Shown: positions 14,834-19,753 of the stretch, piece after piece
Numbering within the stretch: the stretch's first letter is position 1
Layout: every line of letters begins with the position of its first letter
Assembly: GCA_963580245.1 (NCBI GenBank)
Contig: CAUZJO010000091.1
Location: forward strand, 1 to 19,753
Length of the DNA: 19,753 bases
Direction of reading: 5' to 3'
Origin: CAUZJO01 sp963580245
GTDB lineage: Bacteria > Sumerlaeota > Sumerlaeia > MVZB01
Program-made: the position numbers and the translations under genes
The notes under the pieces: generated by a model
The model's input: the letters and a program-made list of their open reading frames with translations, nothing else
Database searches by the model: none
Told to the model about the DNA's origin: nothing

Positions 14834-15556
14834 GTGCCCAGCGATACCTTACTCGTTGATCATCTTCGCGGCGATCGGAGAACTCCCCCCGGCCGGGGAT
14901 TCACGCTGATTGAACTGCTGATCGTCGTGGCCATCATCGCGATTCTGGCGGCGATCGCGGTGCCCAACTTTTTCGTGGCCCAGACGCGCGCCAAGGTCAG
15001 CCGCGTCAAATCCGACCTGCGCACGGTCGGCGTGGCCATCGAGGCCTACCAGGTCGACCATGCCGACGTCATGCCGCCTAGGGGTTACAAGTCGCCCCTG
15101 CTGAATTTCAATATCTGGGTCCAATCGAGCAAATCGTGCTGCTTGGGTGGGCAGGGCCGGCGCCTCACCTCGCCGATCGCCTACATCACCAGCCTCCCGC
15201 AAGATATCTTCAATCTGCCCGCTAAAGCCTACGCGGGCTGGCCGGGCCTGGAATGGGTCAGTTTCGGCTATGTCTATTACGGGAAGGGGGGCATCTTCGG
15301 CGGACCGGAGTTCCAACAGGGCCAGACTGGAAGCCATATTCAGGAGGTCTATCCGGGCAAGAGATACCGCTGGTTCATTCAGGCCACCGGACCCGACCGG
15401 GCCTACAACGCCGGTCCCAACCCGGGCGCCGCCGACAACTGGCATGCCGTGAACGGCGGGCTCGGCGGCATTTATGACCCGACCAACGGGACGCTCTCGG
15501 CCGGCGACATGTACTTCCTGGAAACGGTCGGACTGGTGGGCGGCGGTGGAACGTAG
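14834..15556 (+). CDS. Type IV prepilin-like / pseudopilin protein, copy 2
   Basis: This 240-residue tandem paralogue of the preceding gene starts 100 bases after it. The leader is again 22 residues (ending GRG before Phe23, Glu27 at +5), followed by an almost identical helix and AQTRAKVSRVKSDLRTVGVAIEAYQVDHADVMP. The C-terminal motifs (GGLGGIYDPTNG, GDMYFLE, GLVGGGG) are shared with copy 1, while the central part differs in length and sequence. Copy 2 has two adjacent Cys in SSKSCCLGG that copy 1 lacks. The GTG start at 14834 is supported by base-level alignment of the two upstream regions, including the GGAGGT and the same 15-base spacing; an earlier GTG at 14780 is in frame but outside that alignment. 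It is expected to be an inner-membrane precursor processed by a prepilin peptidase not encoded here. The role within a pilus or secretion fibre is unknown. Confidence 0.87.
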   Translation: MPSDTLLVDHLRGDRRTPPGRGFTLIELLIVVAIIAILAAIAVPNFFVAQTRAKVSRVKSDLRTVGVAIEAYQVDHADVMPPRGYKSPLLNFNIWVQSSKSCCLGGQGRRLTSPIAYITSLPQDIFNLPAKAYAGWPGLEWVSFGYVYYGKGGIFGGPEFQQGQTGSHIQEVYPGKRYRWFIQATGPDRAYNAGPNPGAADNWHAVNGGLGGIYDPTNGTLSAGDMYFLETVGLVGGGGT

Positions 15557-15829
15557 GGGACCGGATTGAGAGGACGAAAGGAGATTGCAGCTTCACCGAA
15601 GTCATTTTGACGCGAGGATATGAAACTTGTCAGAGGCATCCCCGAGCGCGAATGGGGGGAAGGAGGTCGTAATCTAGAGGAAAACACCGAGGGGAATCTA
15701 GATTTCCTCCAAAGAGGAGGGGTCGGAGATATTTGACCGCCGGGGTGGGGCTAATTTTGTTGCATCCGGCGTCGACCGGTGGGAGAATTCCCCGCTGGTT
15801 TGGCGATTTGTGTAGTTTGATTGAGCCGT
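15557..15829. other. Intergenic stretch before the first exported-protein leader
   Basis: No gene is visible. A small stem GAGGAAA/TTTCCTC (15677-15683 with 15703-15709, loop of 19) is flanked by a repeated AATCTAGA (15671 and 15696). It could end the prepilin transcript weakly but is not a canonical terminator. No clear promoter pair was found. Confidence 0.35.
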
Positions 15830-15931
15830 GCGGGCGATCTTACGATCGACCCGCACTCTCGAGACCGGAAACGCCGAGTCCCGAGCTAAAAAGGAACGCA
15901 CCCGCCCAGAAGGTGATTACCGCCGGGTGCG
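15830..15931 (+). promoter_or_regulatory. Conserved structured 5' leader, copy 1
   Basis: Three stems precede the exported-protein gene. Hairpin I is GCGGGCGATC paired with GATCG-A-CCCGC (15830-15839 with 15844-15854, one bulged A). Hairpin II is CTCGAGAC/GTCCCGAG (15858-15865 with 15878-15885, one mismatch) around the 12-base loop CGGAAACGCCGA. Hairpin III is CGCACCCG/CGGGTGCG (15897-15904 with 15924-15931), which ends directly at the AGGAGGA ribosome binding site. The same layout occurs before the two downstream paralogues. Hairpin II ends 60 bases before the ATG. It is probably a cis-regulatory RNA acting on translation; I do not recognise a known riboswitch class. Confidence 0.6.
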
Positions 15932-15945
15932 AGGAGGATGGAAAG

Positions 15946-16866
15946 ATGCGATACGTAACGTGTTCGAGATGTGCAATCATTGGGTTACTGATGATGCTAG
16001 GCGCGGCGGTTTTGATTCAGAATCCCGTGTTTGCCCAATGCCTTGGCGGGGGCTCCCCACCGTGTGCGGTCATTGAGGATGATTTTGATGACCCCGCCGG
16101 CGTGATGGTGGCGGGCGGACTGTGGAACTTTAATGAGGCTCCAACATCAGGGTTGTTCAATAACTATGATGGAGTTTCGACACTGAACATGCCGATGGAG
16201 CCCCACTATGGGCATGACCAGTACATTGACACCCCCGTCAATATAAACGCAGGGGGAGACTACGCGGCCATCTTCTCGTTCTCCTACCCCCCTAACGCCG
16301 CTGACGGTGGCGGTGATCAGCAGTTCGGATTCGGCGGAAGCGGCGGCGGTCTCTGGGATGGTTATGTTGATGACCCACAGGTGACCAATCAACGGGTTTT
16401 TTACGTCAGCAGTGGCAACATATTTTTCACGTCTGACGCCAACGGACCCAACGGCGGTTTGCAAACCACGTTTGTAAATCAAACAGAAGCCCCAGCGGTT
16501 AGTCTCCAGATTGACACGCCTCAAAGCTTGATGATCAGGTTACACGCGGATCCAGCAGGCTCAAGCGCAATCACGCTTTGGTATTATGACGGAACGTGTA
16601 AGGATATGAGCGGGAGCGGTTGCACCCTCAGGTCTGGATCTACGCATGCAGATGCGTGGGTCGAGTTGACCCGGCGGCAAGATGTTGGTTCCGATGATGC
16701 CGACCCAGACACGTTCGGGCCTATGCCAACAGGTCCCAATAATTTGGGCGTGAATCATTTCTACGGCGTGCCCAACCGAACGGGCGATACCTTCGATCTC
16801 GATTATATCGGATTACATCATATTACGACCGTCCCGGCCGAACTGTCGGACTTTGTCGTTGAATAA
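15946..16866 (+). CDS. Exported protein of a tandem family (EDDF[DN]DPAG family), copy 1
   Basis: This 306-residue protein has a Sec signal peptide (MRYVTC.., hydrophobic 10-24, likely cut after VFA30). The mature part begins near EDDFDDPAG and is rich in Gly, Asn, Asp and aromatic residues with alternating short strands. It carries MPMEP, GGGDQQFGFGG, TNQRVFYVSS, GPNGG, QSLMIRL, WYYDG and, at the end, VNHFYGVPNRTGDTFDLDYIGL. I do not recognise a named domain. The composition suggests a beta-sandwich (lectin or LamG-like), which is inference. It has extra Cys residues in CKDMSGSGC that copies 2 and 3 lack. No PEP-CTERM, LPXTG or TM anchor is seen at the C-terminus, so it is probably secreted or periplasmic. 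The ATG at 15946 has GAGGAGG 8 bases upstream; upstream in-frame codons are leader sequence. The body is less GC-rich than its relatives. Confidence 0.8.
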   Translation: MRYVTCSRCAIIGLLMMLGAAVLIQNPVFAQCLGGGSPPCAVIEDDFDDPAGVMVAGGLWNFNEAPTSGLFNNYDGVSTLNMPMEPHYGHDQYIDTPVNINAGGDYAAIFSFSYPPNAADGGGDQQFGFGGSGGGLWDGYVDDPQVTNQRVFYVSSGNIFFTSDANGPNGGLQTTFVNQTEAPAVSLQIDTPQSLMIRLHADPAGSSAITLWYYDGTCKDMSGSGCTLRSGSTHADAWVELTRRQDVGSDDADPDTFGPMPTGPNNLGVNHFYGVPNRTGDTFDLDYIGLHHITTVPAELSDFVVE

Positions 16867-16881
16867 CCAGGATCATTTGAT

Positions 16882-16931
16882 CCTCTCCCGGCGGCCGCCT
16901 TTCGGGCCGCCGGAGAGGGTCATCGTTTTTT
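16882..16931 (+). terminator. Rho-independent terminator after exported-protein copy 1
   Basis: CCTCTCC-C-GGCGGCC pairs with GGCCGCCGGAGAGG, giving about 14 base pairs with one bulged C and a loop of about 8 (16882-16919), followed by TCATCGTTTTTT ending at 16931. It lies 15 bases after the stop codon. This separates copy 1 transcription from copy 2, so each copy with its own leader is probably an independent unit. Confidence 0.75.
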
Positions 16932-17052
16932 ATGGCGGGGGAAACAGTTTCAAGCAGCGGGGGCGGCAAGGCCACGCGATATTTGATTCAAACGAAAAAG
17001 GAGTGAGCGGCCCAAGAAGGTTGGGCAAAAAGAGTAATTTTAAATTAGCCAG

Positions 17053-17149
17053 CGGAAAGATTTCCGAGAGTTCTGAGACCTCCGGACCGGAAACACCCGG
17101 TCCCGAGTTGATGGAGAGCGTACCCGCCGGCAGGTATTTTAACTGCCGG
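17053..17149 (+). promoter_or_regulatory. Conserved structured 5' leader, copy 2
   Basis: Hairpin II is CTCCGGAC/GTCCCGAG (17080-17087 with 17100-17107) with loop CGGAAACACCCG, and it ends exactly 60 bases before the ATG. Hairpin III is CCGGCAG/CTGCCGG (17127-17133 with 17143-17149) and lies just before GAGGAGG. At the hairpin I position this copy has a different stem, CGGAAA/TTTCCG (17053-17058 with 17061-17066). Sequence outside the paired bases of hairpin III is unrelated to the other copies, while the hairpin itself is kept. Confidence 0.58.
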
Positions 17150-17167
17150 GCGCGAGGAGGATGGGAA

Positions 17168-18022
17168 ATGCGATACGCAACGTATTCGAGATTTGCGACC
17201 ATTGGGTTACTGGCGATGCTGGGCACGGTGTTCGTCCAGTTTCCCGCGCCGGCCCAAGTCGTGATCGTTGAGGACGATTTCAACGACCCCGCCGGCACGA
17301 TGGCGTCGCCGGGCACCCCGCCCAACACCGATCCGGCGTGGCGCTGGACTGAGGAGTCCACGACGCCCAATACGTATACTGGAGCCTCGATCCTGAGCAT
17401 GCCGATGGAGTCCAGCGGGGGATTTGATCAGTATATCGACGCTGACGTCGAGTTGGTCGCGGGGCACGCCTACGCGTATGTCATTGTGCTCACTTTGCCC
17501 ATTAACGCCGTTGGCGGTGACCAACAGCTCGGGTTCGCCGGAAACCTGGATTGGCGCGGGGCGGTCTCGGACCCACCGGCGTCCAATCAACGGGGCTTTT
17601 ATGTCAGCGGCGCGAACATAGGGTTTTCGGATTCGGTCGCCGGACCCAACGGCGGCCTGAAATTGACGTGGGTCGGACAATCGACGTTCGTGAATGATAC
17701 GGTTCAAAGCCTTATGATCAGGGTGAGCGAAACAGGCGTGATCACGACGTGGCATTTTGATGGAGACCTGCGGGATCCGAACAGCGGCGACTGGTTCGAG
17801 CTGACCGATCGGACCGACGTTTTCCCGGATAACCCCGATGGCTCACAGTCGCCGGACTTGTTCCAGATGGAGTTTGGGCCCAATGTCATCGGCGTGCAGC
17901 ATTTCTACGGCGTGCCCGACCGGACGGGCGGTTTCTGCCTACTCGATTATATCGCCCTGTTCGATATGAGCGGCGAGACGCCCAACTCGGGGAACCCGGA
18001 GATGTGGACCATCTATGAGTAA
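17168..18022 (+). CDS. Exported protein of a tandem family (EDDF[DN]DPAG family), copy 2
   Basis: This 284-residue protein has a signal peptide very like those of copies 1 and 3 (MRYATYSRFATIGLLAMLG.., likely cut after APA29). The mature part starts VIVEDDFNDPAGTM and runs through GGFDQYIDADVELVAG, GDQQLGFAGN, SNQRGFYVSGANIGFSD, GPNGG, QSLMIRVSETGVIT and VIGVQHFYGVPDRTGG to an acidic end (MWTIYE). Only the domain common to the family is present, with no linker or anchor. No Cys is found in the mature part except one in GGFCLLDYI. The function is unknown; a secreted beta-rich binding domain is likely. The ATG at 17168 has GAGGAGG 7 bases upstream; the frame stays open upstream to 16853, overlapping the end of copy 1, but that part is the leader and terminator and is not coding. 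Confidence 0.8.
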   Translation: MRYATYSRFATIGLLAMLGTVFVQFPAPAQVVIVEDDFNDPAGTMASPGTPPNTDPAWRWTEESTTPNTYTGASILSMPMESSGGFDQYIDADVELVAGHAYAYVIVLTLPINAVGGDQQLGFAGNLDWRGAVSDPPASNQRGFYVSGANIGFSDSVAGPNGGLKLTWVGQSTFVNDTVQSLMIRVSETGVITTWHFDGDLRDPNSGDWFELTDRTDVFPDNPDGSQSPDLFQMEFGPNVIGVQHFYGVPDRTGGFCLLDYIALFDMSGETPNSGNPEMWTIYE

Positions 18023-18119
18023 CCCACGCTGAATGGTATCATGAAAGTGGGCTGCGGGCCCGGGAGATTTGAGGCAGCACGGTGATACCCATAGAAAATG
18101 CCAGATAGGCCAGATTGAC

Positions 18120-18149
18120 TTGACAGGAGGTTGGTGCTCCGTGTAGTAT
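18120..18149 (+). promoter_or_regulatory. Candidate sigma70-type promoter for exported-protein copy 3
   Basis: A perfect TTGACA (18120-18125) is followed after 18 bases by TAGTAT (18144-18149). The predicted start of transcription, near 18156, would give a leader of about 170 bases that contains hairpins I-III. It lies about 100 bases after the stop of copy 2, which supports independent transcription of copy 3. Confidence 0.45.
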
Positions 18150-18213
18150 CTGGATTCAGACGGTGAGATTGTCCTTGGCAGATTGGGTAAATTGATCATT
18201 CGACATAGCCTAT

Positions 18214-18311
18214 CGGGCGATCCGATGATTGACCCGCAGTCTCCGGACCGGAAACACCGAGTCCCGAGATGGAAGAAGGCATACCCGCCCAAATGCGCGA
18301 TGCGCAGGGCG
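18214..18311 (+). promoter_or_regulatory. Conserved structured 5' leader, copy 3
   Basis: Hairpin I is CGGGCGATC with GATTG-A-CCCG (18214-18222 with 18227-18236), with the same bulged A as copy 1 and a G-U pair replacing a G-C pair. Hairpin II is CTCCGGAC/GTCCCGAG (18241-18248 with 18261-18268) with loop CGGAAACACCGA, ending 59 bases before the ATG. Hairpin III is CGCCC and TGCGC pairing with GCGCA and GGGCG (18286-18311), ending at the GAGAGGAG binding site. Confidence 0.6.
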
Positions 18312-18327
18312 AGAGGAGCATGGAAAG

Positions 18328-19753
18328 ATGCGAAATTCAGGTTTTTCTAGATTTGCGATCATTGGGTTGCTGGCGATACTGGGCACGGTTTTTGTTCAGG
18401 CTCCCGCGTCGGCCCAATCCGTGATCATTGAGGACGATTTCAATGACCCCGCCGGAACGATGCCGTCACCGGGCAACGCGCCCAACACCGATCCGGCGTG
18501 GCGTTTTAATGATTCGCCGCCCTCCGGACTGCTCAACATGTATGATGGAAACTCGGTTCTGATCATGCCGATGGAGCCCAGCGGGGGATTTGATCAGTAT
18601 ATCGACGCTGACATCGAGCTGGTCGCGGGGAATGCCTACGCGTACGTCATCGTATTCTCTTATCCCCCGAACGTGGCCGACGGTGGCGGTGATCAGCAGC
18701 CCGGATTCGGCGGAAACGTGGATTGGCTCGGGTCGCTCGGGGACGCTGATGGCCTCAACGCGGCTACCAATCAACGGGGCTTTTATCTCACCAGTACGAA
18801 CATCGGGTTTTCGGATGACCTCAAAGGACCCAACGAGGGCGAGAAATTGACGTGGGTCGGAACCGGGATGTTAGTGAATGATGCGGTTCAAAGCCTAATG
18901 ATGAGGGTGAGCGATACGGGCGTGATCACGGTGTACTATTTTGATGGAGATCTGCGGGATACGGATCCCGCCGGATGGACCGAGCTGACCCAGCGTGACG
19001 ACGTTTTCGGCGATGAATCGGCCGACCTGTTCCAGATGGAGTTCGGGCCCAATGTCGTCGGCGTGCAGCATTTCTACGGCGTGCCCAACCGGACCGGCGA
19101 TACGTTCGATCTCGATTATATCGGTCTGACCTGTCTGACCTGCACGGCGGGGACTCCCACGCCCACGCCCACCGCGACCGCCACGCCGACACCGACCCCC
19201 ACACCGACACCGGAACCCACCCCCGCTCCCAGGGGACCAAATGGGTTCCGCGACGACTTCAATGATGTGGCTCATAGCCTCGGCACCTGGACCATCGTCA
19301 CTGCTGACGGCTTTTCGGTCAACATCGGCGGTGGGCAGGCTGTATTTGACGCCGATGATGTGTCCGACCCCGCCGACGGCTCGTTCGCGGACTGGAACTT
19401 CGACAACCAGTGGGACAAGAGCTACCTGGTCAGCCAGGTGTTCTGTCCACGGGAGCTCTTCGGGTTTCCGACCGAAGTCGAGTTCGGCGTCAGTTCTTAC
19501 CGGTCGACCGCTTGGTATATCGGATTCACGCCCGTGGGAACGGACGCCTTCATTGACCCGCAGATGAAGTTCGGCGGCTCGGTGCATTACTTCTGGCTTG
19601 GGGCAGACAATCCTTTCCACACGTTCTGGGGTGGGCCAACGTGGACCAATCCCGGGCCGGGCAGCACCGTGGGCAGCAGCGCAACGGCGGACGCGGGTTC
19701 ATCGGCGGCTGCGGACGGGGACCCCGACATAGGGCGTTTTCGCATTACGCTGG
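18328..19753 (+). CDS. Exported two-domain protein of the same tandem family, copy 3 (partial at right edge)
   Basis: The frame is open from the ATG (18328) to the window end, 475 residues so far, and no stop is reached. It has a signal peptide (MRNSGFSRFAIIGLLAILG.., likely cut after ASA29) and a first domain (about 31-270) with EDDFNDPAGTM, NTDPAW, GGFDQYIDADIELVAG, GGGDQQPGFGG, NQRGFYLTSTNIGFSD and GVQHFYGVPNRTGDTFDLDYIGL. Then follow a CLTC motif and a Thr/Pro/Ala linker (276-301). The second domain begins GFRDDFND (306-313) and continues with aromatic-rich, strand-like sequence (WTIVTADGFSVNI, FADWNFDNQW, AWYIGFTPVG). The second domain starts with the same DDFND as the first, so it may be a distant relative of it. 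Thr-Pro linkers are common between domains of secreted modular proteins, for example carbohydrate-binding ones; function here is unknown. GAGAGGAG precedes the ATG. This copy is larger than copies 1 and 2. Confidence 0.82.
   Translation, partial: MRNSGFSRFAIIGLLAILGTVFVQAPASAQSVIIEDDFNDPAGTMPSPGNAPNTDPAWRFNDSPPSGLLNMYDGNSVLIMPMEPSGGFDQYIDADIELVAGNAYAYVIVFSYPPNVADGGGDQQPGFGGNVDWLGSLGDADGLNAATNQRGFYLTSTNIGFSDDLKGPNEGEKLTWVGTGMLVNDAVQSLMMRVSDTGVITVYYFDGDLRDTDPAGWTELTQRDDVFGDESADLFQMEFGPNVVGVQHFYGVPNRTGDTFDLDYIGLTCLTCTAGTPTPTPTATATPTPTPTPTPEPTPAPRGPNGFRDDFNDVAHSLGTWTIVTADGFSVNIGGGQAVFDADDVSDPADGSFADWNFDNQWDKSYLVSQVFCPRELFGFPTEVEFGVSSYRSTAWYIGFTPVGTDAFIDPQMKFGGSVHYFWLGADNPFHTFWGGPTWTNPGPGSTVGSSATADAGSSAAADGDPDIGRFRITL

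Noticed and set aside
15946..18022. PEP-CTERM or LPXTG sorting signal on the exported proteins
   Set aside because: The C-termini of copies 1 and 2 end in short acidic tails with no hydrophobic anchor or basic stop; copy 3's end is outside the window.
18895..19620. Minus-strand frame of 241 codons opposite exported copy 3
   Set aside because: It is antisense to a continuous plus-strand gene with signal peptide and family motifs; the Gly/Arg-rich part is the reverse of the Thr/Pro linker.

Overview
The window is GC-rich bacterial chromosomal DNA. I cannot name the organism from the sequence alone. The prepilins (GFTLIELLIVVAIIAILAA followed by PNF..AQTR.KVSR), the Thr-Pro linker of a large exported protein and the spaced, small gene clusters resemble uncultured phyla such as Candidatus Sumerlaeota or Hydrogenedentota. 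This placement is an inference of low confidence.

Left part (1-2329). The left edge holds the C-terminal end of an IS5-type transposase, then a 94-residue winged-helix-like gene. About 600 bases of non-coding DNA follow, carrying two separate inverted-repeat elements: a 45-base pair of arms at 678-865 and a perfect 21-base pair at 1069-1223. Next comes a minus-strand extended-SDR sugar-nucleotide epimerase. It is divergent from a plus-strand mannose-1-phosphate guanylyltransferase (2630-3751), and the pair suggests nucleotide-sugar supply for surface polysaccharide.

Middle part (3830-11285), minus strand. Two CNNM/CorC-type membrane proteins overlap by ATGA. Downstream on the same strand lie a membrane-anchored alpha/beta hydrolase and cutA. 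Upstream, separated by 560 bases, is an RNase E/G gene with an acidic insert in its S1 domain and a foldable 5' leader. A perfect 21-bp inverted repeat lies at 11005-11126.

Right part (11286-19753), plus strand. A membrane histidine kinase with HAMP and GAF domains is followed by two tandem prepilin paralogues and then three tandem paralogues of an exported protein whose mature part begins EDDF[DN]DPAG. The third paralogue is cut by the right edge and extends through a Thr/Pro linker into a second domain that also begins DDFND. Each of the three exported-protein genes has the same non-coding leader: a conserved 28-base stem-loop 59-60 bases before the start codon and a variable-sequence hairpin abutting the ribosome binding site. 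This repeated leader, together with the mosaic relationship of the three paralogues, is the most interesting and possibly undescribed feature of the window. No rRNA, tRNA or CRISPR array was seen.
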